From contig NZ_KE386496.1 in NCBI RefSeq assembly GCF_000427445.1, positions 1,240,001 through 1,304,000 on the forward strand: 64,000 bases of DNA. Direction: 5' to 3'. Below the pieces are notes generated by a model. It saw nothing but the letters and a program-made list of their open reading frames with translations. It had not been told where the DNA came from and did no database searches. Source of the DNA: Methylocapsa acidiphila B2 (GTDB lineage: Bacteria > Pseudomonadota > Alphaproteobacteria > Rhizobiales > Beijerinckiaceae). How positions within the stretch are numbered: the first letter of the stretch is position 1; every line of letters begins with the position of its first letter. The position numbers were made by a program, and so were the translations under genes. Below are positions 49,479 through 58,455 of this stretch, piece after piece.

Positions 49479-50783
49479 TCAATAAATGGGGAAGCGATGG
49501 GTCAATTCGATAGCTTCGGCCTTGACCTTGGCCTCGACCGCGCCATTGCCGGCGTCGCCGTTCTTGGCGAGCCCATCGAGCGTCTCGGCGATCAATTCGC
49601 CGACCTTCTTGAACTCAGCGACGCCGAAGCCGCGCGAGGTCGCGGCCGGAGCGCCGAGCCTGATGCCGGAGGTCACCATCGGGCTCGCCGTGTCGAAGGG
49701 CACGCCATTCTTGTTGCACGTGATCGAGGCGCGCCCGAGCGAGGCTTCCGCCGCCTTGCCGGTGAGCTGCTTCGGCCGCAAATCGACGAGCATCAAATGA
49801 TTGTCGGTGCCGCCGGAGGCGAGATCGAAGCCCGCGTCCTTGATCGTGGTGGCGAGAACCTTGGCGTTATCGACCACTTGACGCGCGTAAACCTTGAATT
49901 CCGGGCGCAGCGCCTCGCCGAAAGCGACAGCCTTGGCGGCGATGACATGCATGAGCGGACCGCCCTGCAGGCCCGGGAAGACCGCTGAATTGATCTTCTT
50001 CGCGATCGCCTCGTCATTGGTCAGGACCATGCCGCCGCGCGGACCGCGCAACGTCTTGTGGGTCGTCGTCGTGACGACATGCGCGTGGGGGAACGGCGAC
50101 GGATGGACGCCGCCAGCGACCAACCCGGCGAAATGCGCCATATCGACAAAGAAATAAGCGCCGACCGAATCGGCGATCGCGCGGAAGGCGGCGAAATCCC
50201 AATGCCGCGGATAGCCGGAACCGCCGGCGAGGATCAGCTTCGGCTTATGTTCTTCCGCCAAACGCGCCACAGCGTCGATGTCGATCAAATGATCGTCGCG
50301 GCGCACGCCATAGGCGACGGGCTTGAACCAGCGGCCGGACAGATTGACCGGCGAGCCATGGGTCAAATGGCCGCCCGCCGCGAGATCAAGGCCGAGGAAC
50401 GTGTCGCCCGGCTGAAGCAGAGCCAGAAAGACCGCCTGATTCGCCTGGCTGCCGGAGTTCGGCTGGACATTGGCGAAGCCGCAATCAAACAGCCGCTTCG
50501 CGCGCTCAATCGCCAGAGTCTCGGCGATGTCGACGAATTGGCAGCCGCCGTAATAGCGACGCCCCGGATAGCCCTCGGCATATTTATTGGTGAGGACCGA
50601 GCCTTGCGCCTCGAGCACGGCGCGAGAGACGATATTCTCCGAAGCGATCAGCTCGATTTCGTGCTGCTGCCGGCCAAGCTCCAGCTCGACGGCCTTGGCG
50701 ATCTCCGGGTCGCTGTCGGCGAGACGCGCGGCGAAAAAGGAATTGGGGGCGGGCCCGCCCGCTGCGGCGTTGGACTGGCTCAT
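49479..50783 (-). CDS. glyA: Serine hydroxymethyltransferase
   Basis: The 434-aa PLP enzyme interconverts serine and glycine with tetrahydrofolate. Family blocks are [40 protein letters not shown], and [20 protein letters not shown], in which the Lys after THK-type TTTTH holds PLP. It supplies one-carbon units and, if the host is a serine-cycle methylotroph, would be the entry enzyme of that cycle; this is inference. First gene of the glyA-nrdR-ribD-ribE operon. Confidence 0.97.
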   Translation of the reverse strand: MSQSNAAAGGPAPNSFFAARLADSDPEIAKAVELELGRQQHEIELIASENIVSRAVLEAQGSVLTNKYAEGYPGRRYYGGCQFVDIAETLAIERAKRLFDCGFANVQPNSGSQANQAVFLALLQPGDTFLGLDLAAGGHLTHGSPVNLSGRWFKPVAYGVRRDDHLIDIDAVARLAEEHKPKLILAGGSGYPRHWDFAAFRAIADSVGAYFFVDMAHFAGLVAGGVHPSPFPHAHVVTTTTHKTLRGPRGGMVLTNDEAIAKKINSAVFPGLQGGPLMHVIAAKAVAFGEALRPEFKVYARQVVDNAKVLATTIKDAGFDLASGGTDNHLMLVDLRPKQLTGKAAEASLGRASITCNKNGVPFDTASPMVTSGIRLGAPAATSRGFGVAEFKKVGELIAETLDGLAKNGDAGNGAVEAKVKAEAIELTHRFPIY

Positions 50784-50988
50784 GGCTTGCGAGCTCCTGT
50801 GGAAAGAGCCGGGCTCAAGCTTCGCCGTGGGATCGGAGAAGCGCCCGACTTGCGAGGCTTGTGAATGGCATTGGCCTTAGCATGACGAATCGCGGGAGTG
50901 AAGGCCGCTCGGCGCCTCCATTCCCGCAAGATTTCCGTCCAAATGCGGCCTGCGTTAAAGATCCCGGCGAGGATGCCGGGCGCCGGCG

Positions 50989-52368
50989 CTATTCGTCGTC
51001 GCTCAAGGGTTCGAGAGCCTGGTTGCGCGCGCTGCTCGCCGTTTGCGGCAGCGGCACGGGCTGTATGATCTGCGGGCTCGCGGCCGCCGAGGTCGTCGGC
51101 CCGGCGGCGGCGCCGACGGGGCCGAAGCCGTCGCGTTGATAAATGTCTTCGCGGAACTGGGCCAGTCCTTCGGGCGTGGACCAAGCCGTGACATAGACCC
51201 AATAGACCGGCACGGGGGTCGCCAGCTTGGCGTCGATGCGCTGCCCCGAGCGGATCGCCTCGTCTATATGCTCGCGGTCCCAGCCGGGGGTGTCCTTGAG
51301 CAACCAAGCCACATAGTCGCGCACATTCTGAACGCGGATGCAGCCGGACGACACAAAACGGTCGTCGTCGCCAAAAATGCCCTTCTCCGGCGTGTCGTGC
51401 ATATAGACGCCATAGGGATTATTGATATTGATGCGCACAACGCCGAGCGAGTTCAGGTCGCCGCCCGGATCTTGGCGAAATTTGTAATTGATCGCCTCCA
51501 GCGAATTCCAATTGACCTGATCCGACTGCAGCTCCTGGCCATCCTTGTTGAAGATGCGGATCTTGTGGTCGTTCAGATAATTCGCGTCCTTCTGCATCCG
51601 CGGGATCAAATCCTTGCGAATGATCGAGGCCGGCACCGTCCAGTAAGGGTTGAAGTTGATGTCGATCGCCTTGGTCATCATGACCGGGGATTGCCGGTCG
51701 ATCTTGCCGACGCCCGCGTTATGGCGCGTCGCGACCACGCCGTTCTCGACCGTCTCGACCGCCATCGCCGGGATGTTCGCCATGACGAAACGTTCGCCGA
51801 GATTGCCGGAATAAGAACGCAGGCGAACGAGATTGATCTCAAGCTGGCGCAGCCTCACGTCGGCCGGCACATTGAGCGCGGCGAAGGTTTCCTTGGAGAC
51901 GACCCCGGTCTCGCTGAGGCCATGGCGGGCCTGGAAATGCTTGACGCCGGCGTCGACATAGGAGTCGAAGATCGGCGAGGCGCCGACCGAGGGATCGAGA
52001 TCGCCGGAGGCGGCGAGCCTGCGCCGCAGCGCGACCACGGCCGGTCCATTGGCCCCGAGCTTCAGAACATGGCTGGCCGGAACCATGTTCCAGCCGCCGT
52101 TCGCGACGATCTGGCGATAGCTCTCGATGGCCTGCTCGGTCGCCGAGAAAGTCTGCAAGGAGAGGACCGGCGTGTTCGAGCGCGAGATCGCGAGGCGCGG
52201 ATCGGCGTCGTAGCGCTGCGCCCATTCGGCTTGCTCGCCGAAAAGACCTCCGCCTTGCGCGGCGAGCGCGCCTGACGCCGGAGCCAGCGCAACACCGGCG
52301 AGCAAAGCAGCAAAGATCGATCCGCGCGCCATATCCCGACGCGCACTGCCGAGCAAATCTGTCGTCAC
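50989..52368 (-). CDS. L,D-transpeptidase (YcbB/LdtP-type) with peptidoglycan-binding domain
   Basis: The 459-aa periplasmic enzyme has a signal peptide (GSIFAALLAGVALAPASGA), a peptidoglycan-binding repeat (LKLGANGPAVVALRRRLAAS, FQARHGLSETGVVSKETF) and a YkuD catalytic domain with GVYMHDTPEKGIF and FVSSGCIRVQNVRDY, carrying the His and nucleophilic Cys. It makes 3-3 crosslinks or attaches proteins to peptidoglycan. The GTG at 52368 has GGAG six bases upstream (GGAGTTGAAA-GTG). The MarR-type regulator LdtR lies just upstream on the same strand. Confidence 0.92.
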   Translation of the reverse strand: MTTDLLGSARRDMARGSIFAALLAGVALAPASGALAAQGGGLFGEQAEWAQRYDADPRLAISRSNTPVLSLQTFSATEQAIESYRQIVANGGWNMVPASHVLKLGANGPAVVALRRRLAASGDLDPSVGASPIFDSYVDAGVKHFQARHGLSETGVVSKETFAALNVPADVRLRQLEINLVRLRSYSGNLGERFVMANIPAMAVETVENGVVATRHNAGVGKIDRQSPVMMTKAIDINFNPYWTVPASIIRKDLIPRMQKDANYLNDHKIRIFNKDGQELQSDQVNWNSLEAINYKFRQDPGGDLNSLGVVRININNPYGVYMHDTPEKGIFGDDDRFVSSGCIRVQNVRDYVAWLLKDTPGWDREHIDEAIRSGQRIDAKLATPVPVYWVYVTAWSTPEGLAQFREDIYQRDGFGPVGAAAGPTTSAAASPQIIQPVPLPQTASSARNQALEPLSDDE

Positions 52369-52738
52369 TTTCAACTCCACCTTTGGACAACGCCGCCCGG
52401 GGGAGCCGAGCGATGCGCCGTCGCCTGCGCTCGTCTCGACTTCAGGTCGTCGCCGTCTTGCGCGTTCCGCAATTAAATCGGTTGCGGAGGTCCGCACGAA
52501 AGACTCAAGGCTGCGCCGCCAATCGCTACGCTCTCGGAAGAGCATTTCGAGGGCTCCGCCGCAAGTCAAAGCGGTGTGACCGCCTTCCCTCACGTTAGCG
52601 CCGCGATGGTTAACAAGACAGAAACAGGGCGGCGATTCTATGGCGAACACGGATCATTTGCGTCAAAGGCGATCAAGCAATGTCAAAACAATGGCGTCGG
52701 CAGGACGTCGGCGCGGGCGGGGCCATGTTCAGAAAGGA
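52369..52738. other. ldtR-ldtP intergenic region
   Basis: These 370 bp hold no supportable gene. They are the likely promoter region of the L,D-transpeptidase and a probable target of the LdtR-like protein encoded just upstream. I could not single out an operator by eye. Confidence 0.35.
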
Positions 52739-53251
52739 TCAAAGCCTGAACCGAATTTGATCGGTCCAAAACCGCTCCAGCCGAACCAAAGCTTGGTTCA
52801 AGCGTGCGAACTCGTCGGAGTTGATGCCGCCGATCTGCTCGACCGTGACGACATGCTTGTCATAAAGGCCAGCGACGATCTCATGCACCTCGCGGCCCTT
52901 CTCGGTGAGGCTGATGCGGACCGCGCGGCGATCGATGCGCGAGCGGGCGTGATGAAGATAGCCGGTCTCGACGAGCTTCTTGACATTATAGGACACATTC
53001 GAGCCGAGATAATATCCGCGCGTGCGCAATTCGCCGGCAGTCAGCTCATTGTCGCCGATATTGTAGAGAAGAAGGGCCTGTACGGAGTTCACGTCGCTGC
53101 GGCCGCGGCGATCGAATTCGTCTTTGATCACGTCGAGCAAGCGGCGGTGCAACCGTTCGACGAGGGTCAAGGCTTCGAGATAGACCGGACGGACCTCGGC
53201 GATCTTCTCCGCCCGGGCCTGCGACGCTTCGGTCTTCAGCGCATTGATCAT
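52739..53251 (-). CDS. ldtR: MarR-family winged-helix regulator, LdtR-like
   Basis: The 170-aa regulator has a MarR wHTH: LTLVERLHRRLLDVIKDEFD dimer helix, NSVQALLLYNIGDNELTAGE with LRTRGYYLGSNVSYNVKKLV (recognition helix) and wing YLHHARSRIDRRAVRISLTE. The YYLGSNVSYNVKKL sequence and its position beside an L,D-transpeptidase gene match LdtR of Liberibacter and Sinorhizobium, which activates an ldt gene and affects osmotic tolerance. The symbol is given by this analogy. A 620-bp gene-poor region lies upstream. Confidence 0.85.
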   Translation of the reverse strand: MINALKTEASQARAEKIAEVRPVYLEALTLVERLHRRLLDVIKDEFDRRGRSDVNSVQALLLYNIGDNELTAGELRTRGYYLGSNVSYNVKKLVETGYLHHARSRIDRRAVRISLTEKGREVHEIVAGLYDKHVVTVEQIGGINSDEFARLNQALVRLERFWTDQIRFRL

Positions 53252-53880
53252 GACTCAATTCCCTAGTTTTTTCGAATCGCGGCGCGATTGCATTTGCGCC
53301 TCTATGAGATGAAAAATAATAGGGGCCGGTGAAAGCCAGTTTAAGTAATAAGCTGAATCCAGCGTTTACATGGGCCGATAAATCAAGCATGAAATAAAGG
53401 ATAAATTTACGATTCAGCGACTTTTAACCTCACACTACGTCGTTAATTCTAGGTTATTTGTAATTATAAAGCTAAATTCAAAGTAAATATGCAGTATAAT
53501 GCTTCATGCTGCATCAGACAAAGGCCAGTTTCGTGACCAGTAATTTTCGTTGTCCAGATCCGCGAAGACGCTCACGTTCGGCGCGCCCGCCAAGCTTTCC
53601 GGCGACATGATATTCCAGCACGGAGCGCTCGACTTCTCCATATGCGGTCAAAGTCGAGCGCATCTGCTTAGGCGCCAGGGTTTCACACGCGGAAGCCCGG
53701 CCGCCGGCGACGCGGGCGCCGGCGCCCCATCGGCCTGTTGCAGCCGCGCACCACGCGTCGAGCTTTATGCGCGCGCTTTCGAAAAAGGCGGGAAGGAACG
53801 GCCGAGGCGATTTCCGATTCGACGGAATCGGAAACGGCGCCAGCCGGCGCGCATAGGCGCGCGCGTCACGGCCGCCGGTC
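53252..53880. other. Gene-poor, partly AT-rich region upstream of ldtR
   Basis: From about 53300 to 53510 the DNA is markedly AT-rich, unlike the surroundings; it likely holds the ldtR promoter. Open frames at 53514-53903 (minus) and 53550-53960 (plus) are Arg/Gly/Ala-rich without recognisable domains and without good ribosome sites, so no gene is called. Confidence 0.4.
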
Positions 53881-54447
53881 CTAAAGCAAATGATGCTTCC
53901 CAATCAAACGAACCGTCGTCGCCTGCGGGCCCTTCTCGCCGATTTCCTCGACGAACCTGACCTCCGCGCCGACCGTCAGGCGGTCGAAGGCGCCGTCGAG
54001 AACGCTGTGGCGGTGGAAATAGATCTCCCGGCTGTCGGAGGTCTCGATGAATCCATAATCCTCGCCGGCGAGAAATTTCGACACTCGCCCATGGTCCTCG
54101 ACCTCGTGAGGCTTGACCTGGCCCCGCATCTCGCGCACGGCGTCCTCGACCTGCCGTTGAGCCGCGGCGAAGGCGTCCTTGATCGCGACGGCGTAATGCT
54201 CGTGCTCAGGAGCGTCGCCATGGGTCTTGGCGACAATAACGTCCTTATGCTGCGGCATGGCGATGCGTATGTCGACCTTATAGAGATCGCCCTTCTTATG
54301 CCGGGTCTGCGGGGAGATAACCGCCACATTGCAACTGGTGATGCGGTCGGTGAATTTCTCGAGCCTCTGGGCCTGTTTTTCGACCTCGGCGCGAATCTCC
54401 TCCGACGGCTCCGAATTCTGGAAAGTGATTTCGAGAGGAACTTGCAT
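53881..54447 (-). CDS. HPF/RaiA ribosome-hibernation domain fused to a cold-shock domain
   Basis: The 188-aa protein has an HPF/RaiA N-terminal half (QVPLEITFQNSEPSEEIRAE, LEKFTDRITSCNVAV, VEDAVREMRG) and a C-terminal cold-shock domain (GRVSKFLAGEDYGFIETSDS, REIYFHRHSVL, VGAEVRFVEEIGEKGPQA) with RNP1-like YGFIE and RNP2-like IYFHRH. The fusion combines ribosome and RNA binding. The ATG at 54447 has GGAGG five bases upstream; another ATG four codons earlier overlaps that site. Confidence 0.9.
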   Translation of the reverse strand: MQVPLEITFQNSEPSEEIRAEVEKQAQRLEKFTDRITSCNVAVISPQTRHKKGDLYKVDIRIAMPQHKDVIVAKTHGDAPEHEHYAVAIKDAFAAAQRQVEDAVREMRGQVKPHEVEDHGRVSKFLAGEDYGFIETSDSREIYFHRHSVLDGAFDRLTVGAEVRFVEEIGEKGPQATTVRLIGKHHLL

Positions 54448-54489
54448 TCGAGCCTCCATTTTTCCGGCGCACGGCGCGCTGGCCCGCGC

Positions 54490-54891
54490 TCAGAGGCGAC
54501 CGATTTCGAAGCCTTCGCAGGATAGGTCGAATCTCGAGAGGCCTTCTTCGAGATAATCAGACACCAATGGGATGCCGATCAAATAATCCGCGGTCGAGCC
54601 CTCGCGCCGGCTTCGCGCCTCGGCGACTGCGATCTTCCATTCCTCCGGCGAGAAATCCCCGCGGCCGATCCAGCAGAGCGCGACGAGCTCGCTTTGCTCG
54701 TCCTCGTCCATGCCGTCGATGAATCCTTTCAGCTCCTTGCGGACGCTGTCGTCCTTCCCCGAGGCGTAGACGCTCACAAATTGATCGTCGCTGGCGTTCG
54801 AATCATCGGCCTCCAGACCTTCGTCCTGAATGTCGAACTCGCGCGCCTTGACGATGACGAAACAGACCTTATCGGGGTTGATGTCGGGCAT
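54490..54891 (-). CDS. DUF3775 family protein
   Basis: The 133-aa acidic protein matches DUF3775: MPDINPDKVCFVIVKAREFD, KELKGFIDGMDEDEQSELVA, LCWIGRGDFSPEEWKIAVAE and GIPLVSDYLEEGLSRF. It is soluble, without signal peptide; function unknown. It lies 74 bp downstream of pqqC on the same strand and 42 bp upstream of the HPF-cold-shock gene, so might share their transcript. Confidence 0.88.
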   Translation of the reverse strand: MPDINPDKVCFVIVKAREFDIQDEGLEADDSNASDDQFVSVYASGKDDSVRKELKGFIDGMDEDEQSELVALCWIGRGDFSPEEWKIAVAEARSRREGSTADYLIGIPLVSDYLEEGLSRFDLSCEGFEIGRL

Positions 54892-54965
54892 GGACGTCTC
54901 CCCGCCGCGCCTCGGCGGCAGGAGCTTTTTCTAATCCCGCCCCCTCCCCTGCGTCTTGCGGCAGA

Positions 54966-55736
54966 TCAATTCGACGTCGCGCCGGCCGGGCGGAAAGCGC
55001 CGGGCGGAATCAGGGCCGGCGTCACATAGGCATGATGCAGCGCATCGAGCTGCGCCCAGAGCACGTCGCATTTGAAGCGCACAGCGCCGACGCAGGCCTC
55101 CTGCTCCGCCCTCGTCTTTGCATTCGCCTTGACATAGGCCAGGGCGAAATCGGAATCGCGCGGGGCCTGCGCCAATCGGCGCTTGAAATAAGCCATCACG
55201 CTATCGTCGATGAAGCTGTAATTCTCGAGCATGCCGGCGATCCGCTCGCGATGAATGGTCGGCGCGAAAAGCTCGGTGAGGGAGGAGGCCACCGCGACGA
55301 CGAGCGGCTGCTCGCGCACGAAGCGCACATAGGATTCGACAATATGCCGCGTCGCCGGCAACGCGCCTCGGAACGAGGTCACATAATCGCGGTCGAGGCC
55401 GAGGCCATCGGTCAAGATCAGCCAGCGCTCAATGCCGCCCGGCTCGTCGCCGAGGCCATCGTGGTCATGGATGCGGCGAATCCATTCGCGCCGCAATTCG
55501 CGGTCATGCACGCGGCTGATGAAGGACGCGTCCTTGCGCGGCACGGCTTCCTGATAGCAATAGCGGTTGAGCGCCCAGGCCTGGACCTGGCCCTTGTCCA
55601 GCTTGCCGCCATGGAGAAGCTTATGGAAGGCGTGCTTGTCATGGTAGCGCTCAGCCCCGACGGCGCGGATCGCCGCGTCAAACTCCTCAGGGGACCAAAG
55701 TTCGGCGACTCCGGCTTGCGATTGCGCCTCGCTCAT
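54966..55736 (-). CDS. pqqC: Pyrroloquinoline-quinone synthase PqqC
   Basis: The 256-aa cofactorless oxidase performs the last ring closure and oxidation of PQQ synthesis. Conserved blocks: YHDKHAFHKLLHGGKLDKGQ, ALNRYCYQEAVPRKDA, RRIHDHDG and ELFAPTIHRERI. It is not fused to PqqD, unlike the PqqCD of some methylotrophs; the protein ends soon after PPGAFRPAGATSN. The ATG overlaps the pqqB stop (ATGA). The next gene downstream is DUF3775, not pqqD or pqqE. Confidence 0.96.
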   Translation of the reverse strand: MSEAQSQAGVAELWSPEEFDAAIRAVGAERYHDKHAFHKLLHGGKLDKGQVQAWALNRYCYQEAVPRKDASFISRVHDRELRREWIRRIHDHDGLGDEPGGIERWLILTDGLGLDRDYVTSFRGALPATRHIVESYVRFVREQPLVVAVASSLTELFAPTIHRERIAGMLENYSFIDDSVMAYFKRRLAQAPRDSDFALAYVKANAKTRAEQEACVGAVRFKCDVLWAQLDALHHAYVTPALIPPGAFRPAGATSN

Positions 55737-56665
55737 AGGGACAGCTCCATTCCGTCGTAACCAATCTCCCAGCCCGCCGCCTCCGCCGCCTTGCGCTCAG
55801 GCGAAAATTCGTTGAGCACGGGGTTGGAATTATTGATGTGAATATAGACTTTGCGCGCGACGCCGAGCGGCGCGAAGCTAGCGATCGAGCCCTCCGGCCC
55901 GGACATATTCACATGGCCCATGCGCGCGCCGGTTTTGCCGAGAAGGCCCTGCTCGATCATCTCGTCGTCATGCCAAAGCGTGCCGTCGAAGAAGGCGAGC
56001 TTCGCCCCGCGCAGGCGCCGGGCCAAGGTCTCATCGATCTTGGCGCAGCCTGGAACATAGAAAAATTCGTCGCCGGTCGCGGGATCGCTGATGCGTAGGC
56101 CGAGCGTGTCGCCGATCTGCGTGCCGAAATTCGGCCCCGCCGCCGCATCCTCAAGATAAAGGGCGATCTTACCCTCGACAGGAAAGGCCTCGACCGTGAG
56201 GCCGAGATCGACGCCGCCGCCTGCGAGCTTCGTCGGCGTCTCGATCGCCAGGACGCGCCTTTCGACGCGTTCGGGCGCGAGCACGTCGAAGAGCGCATTG
56301 CGGGCGAGCACGTCGAGCACGCGCTGCGCGCCATAGACCGCGAAGGGCTGGGCCTCGCGCAGGGTCAAAAGCCCGGCGACATGATCGACGTCGCCATTGG
56401 TGAGGATGACCGCCTTGATCGGGCTATTGCGCGCGGGTCCATCGGCCCGCGCCGCGAGCGCGGGGTTTTGCACGAGCTGCGCGCCGAGATCGGGCGAGGC
56501 GTTGAGCAAGACCCAATCCCGCCCGTCGCGGCTGACGGCGAGGGAAGATTGCGTGCGCGGCCGAAACCCCGGCGCGCCGGCGCGCGCGGCGGCGCAATTG
56601 CGGCAATTGCAATTCCATTGCGGAAAGCCGCCGCCGGCGGAGGACCCGAGAATTCTGATCTGCAT
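55733..56665 (-). CDS. pqqB: PQQ biosynthesis protein PqqB
   Basis: The 310-aa metallo-beta-lactamase-fold protein has the PqqB signatures LGSSAGGGFPQWNCNCRNC, TNGDVDHVAGLL, CAKIDETLARRLRGAKLAFF, GHVNMSGPEG and IHINNSNPVLNEFSPER. It is thought to hydroxylate the PqqA-derived Glu-Tyr dipeptide. PQQ serves periplasmic methanol and alcohol dehydrogenases. No pqqA precursor gene is visible within 200 bp upstream, which is unusual. Confidence 0.96.
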   Translation of the reverse strand: MQIRILGSSAGGGFPQWNCNCRNCAAARAGAPGFRPRTQSSLAVSRDGRDWVLLNASPDLGAQLVQNPALAARADGPARNSPIKAVILTNGDVDHVAGLLTLREAQPFAVYGAQRVLDVLARNALFDVLAPERVERRVLAIETPTKLAGGGVDLGLTVEAFPVEGKIALYLEDAAAGPNFGTQIGDTLGLRISDPATGDEFFYVPGCAKIDETLARRLRGAKLAFFDGTLWHDDEMIEQGLLGKTGARMGHVNMSGPEGSIASFAPLGVARKVYIHINNSNPVLNEFSPERKAAEAAGWEIGYDGMELSL

Positions 56666-56874
56666 GAGCGCCCTGACCCTGAAGCGCGAGCGCGGCTCGC
56701 CATTGCGGCGGCGCGCCTTCGGCCGCTCCTTTTATTGTCTTTCGCGCCAAAGAAAAAGCCAGAGGACGAATGGCCGCTCCGGCGTCGGCCGGCAGCATGG
56801 GGCGCGGCGGCCATGTCGTATGCCGGGCCTCGGCTTGTCAATGCGACCGAAGGGCCGCAGCGCAATGCCAAAGG

Positions 56875-57270
56875 CTATCTCGCATCGTGTTTTGATTGCG
56901 CTTCCCTGACCTGCTCCCAATTTGCCTTGGCCCAATCGACCAGCCCTTGCGTGGGGCGCAGCAGGCTCTTTCCAAGGGCAGTAATCTCGTACTCGACGCG
57001 GGGCGGCACTTCGGGAAACAACTCGCGGATAACCAACCCATCGCGATCGAGATTCTTCAGAGTTGAAGACAGCATCCGTTGTGAAATCCCAGGAACCGCA
57101 CGTTCGAGTTCGGAAAATCGAGCGCGCCCGCCGAGAAGGTCGAGCGAAAGAATGACCAAGATCGTCCACTTGTCGCCGATCTTGGTCAACAGTTCCCGTA
57201 CGGCCATTGGATCTGAGCTCCTGCAAATTGCTGCGGGGTCCAGGTGGCCGGCCTTGCTTGGCTTCTTCAT
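56875..57270 (-). CDS. HxlR family winged-helix regulator
   Basis: The 131-aa protein has the HxlR wHTH: LTKIGDKWTILVILSLDLLG, RFSELERAVPGISQRMLSST, LKNLDRDGLVIRELFPEVPP, VEYEITALGKSLL. HxlR/YodB proteins often sense quinones, aldehydes or diamide through Cys residues; this one has a single early Cys (AAICRSS). It is divergent from NTF2-like and azoreductase genes, its likely targets. A CTTAC-N6-GTAAG palindrome overlaps its ribosome site. Confidence 0.92.
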   Translation of the reverse strand: MKKPSKAGHLDPAAICRSSDPMAVRELLTKIGDKWTILVILSLDLLGGRARFSELERAVPGISQRMLSSTLKNLDRDGLVIRELFPEVPPRVEYEITALGKSLLRPTQGLVDWAKANWEQVREAQSKHDAR

Positions 57271-57272
57271 AA

Positions 57273-57288
57273 CTTACCTCGACGTAAG
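57273..57288. promoter_or_regulatory. Candidate HxlR operator overlapping the regulator's ribosome site
   Basis: CTTACCTCGACGTAAG is an inverted repeat (CTTAC-N6-GTAAG) beginning two bases upstream of the hxlR-type start codon. On the minus strand it contains the GAGG Shine-Dalgarno sequence. A further GTAAG occurs near 57355 in TTTTGTAAGC. The position fits autoregulation and control of the divergent operon. Confidence 0.5.
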
Positions 57289-57387
57289 CGACTGATCTGA
57301 AAGTGCCTTCTTTTGCGAATTAAGCTTCCGCTTTATATGTAGCTCCCCTTTTGTAAGCAACCTTGCGGAGCGCATGGAGAGTCCAGG

Positions 57388-57822
57388 ATGCCGAATCCGA
57401 ATTACGCCGCCTTCGAGGCCGCCAGGCCCTACTTCGACCTGGTCCGGGGGGCGCTGGGCGATGTTGTCGACGGCGAGCACTTCTTCGACGTCGTCACCGA
57501 CAACGTCGTCTACGAGGTCCTCTACGACATCCCCGGCTGGCCTCGCGTCATCCAGGGACGAACCGACCTATTGGCCGCCTTCAAGGGCTATGTCGACAAC
57601 ATCGCGCTTCAATCCGCCGATAAGTTGATCGCCCACAAGGCGGACGACGGCCGCGTCCTCGTCATCGAATACGAGGTCCACGGGACCATCCTCGCGACCG
57701 GCGTGAAGTACGACAATCGATTTTGCTCGATCATGAAGATTGAAAACCGGAAAATCGCGCGCTGGAGAGACTACATGGACTCTCTTGCAGCCTGGAACGC
57801 ATTGACGGCGCTTGCTCGCTAA
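57388..57822 (+). CDS. NTF2-like (SnoaL-type) protein
   Basis: The 144-aa protein has the NTF2-like cone fold pattern: a helical start (PYFDLVRGALGDVV), FFDVVTDNVVYEVLYDIPGW, GRTDLLAAFKGYVDNI and a final strand-rich half ending WRDYMDSLAAWNALTAL. Function is unknown; relatives are isomerases or binding proteins. GGAGAG lies upstream of the ATG. It is the first gene of a two-gene unit with azoR, divergent from the HxlR regulator. Confidence 0.87.
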   Translation: MPNPNYAAFEAARPYFDLVRGALGDVVDGEHFFDVVTDNVVYEVLYDIPGWPRVIQGRTDLLAAFKGYVDNIALQSADKLIAHKADDGRVLVIEYEVHGTILATGVKYDNRFCSIMKIENRKIARWRDYMDSLAAWNALTALAR

Positions 57823-57858
57823 AAGACCCGCATCTCGAGAAGATTAAGAGACACCGCC

Positions 57859-58455
57859 ATGAAGCAAATCCTTATGATTGAAGCGAGCCCTAGGGGGAAG
57901 AACTCGGCGAGTCGATCGGTCGCCAACGCGCTCGCCGACCTCTATCCATCAGCAAAGCTCATGCGCCGCGACCTAGCCGCCGAGCATCTGCCCCATCTGG
58001 ACGAAATCACGCTCCAGGCAATCTCGACAAAGGACCTGGCCGAGGCGGAAAGGTTGAAAGACGCGGCCCGTCAGTCGGATCAACTGACCGACGAGCTTCT
58101 GGCGTCCGATCTTCTGGTGATCGCAACGCCGATGTGGAATTTCGGCATTCCCTCCGCGGTCAAAGCTTGGATCGATCTGGTCGTGCGGCCAGACAGGACC
58201 TTCCGATACGCCGATAGCGGCGTCCTCGGTCTGGCGAACGACAAGAAAGCCATCCTGGTTCTGGCTTCGGGTGGCGTTTTTACAGAGGGCCCATGGCGCC
58301 CGTGGGATTTTGTCGAGCCTTACCTGCGTCAAATCCTAGGTTTCATCGGCATCGTGGATGTCCAGACCGTTCGAGTCGAGGGGATGAACATCCCCCTGTT
58401 GGCGGCCGATGCCGTGCCAAAGGCGATTGAAGCCGTCGAGGAGCTTGCTCTATAA
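57859..58455 (+). CDS. azoR: FMN-dependent NADH-azoreductase
   Basis: The 198-aa flavodoxin-fold enzyme has AzoR features: MIEASPRGKNSASRSVANAL (FMN phosphate loop), TPMWNFGIPSAVKAWIDLVV, RYADSGVLGLANDKKAILVL and ASGGVFTEGPWRPWDF. It reduces quinones and azo compounds with NADH. An HxlR regulator controlling an azoreductase is a known theme (YodB-azoR1 in Bacillus), supporting a quinone- or electrophile-response unit here. Confidence 0.93.
   Translation: MKQILMIEASPRGKNSASRSVANALADLYPSAKLMRRDLAAEHLPHLDEITLQAISTKDLAEAERLKDAARQSDQLTDELLASDLLVIATPMWNFGIPSAVKAWIDLVVRPDRTFRYADSGVLGLANDKKAILVLASGGVFTEGPWRPWDFVEPYLRQILGFIGIVDVQTVRVEGMNIPLLAADAVPKAIEAVEELAL

Noticed and set aside
51043-52275. 410-codon plus-strand frame inside the L,D-transpeptidase
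   Set aside because: Translation is Arg/Asp/His-rich without homology; the minus strand has signal peptide and YkuD motifs.
53514-53903. Possible 129-aa minus-strand gene between ldtR and the HPF gene
   Set aside because: Composition is atypical, no ribosome site or domain is visible, and it overlaps the HPF stop region.
56666-56874. Search for a pqqA peptide gene upstream of pqqB
   Set aside because: No short frame with the PqqA E-x3-Y motif and a ribosome site could be read on the minus strand.
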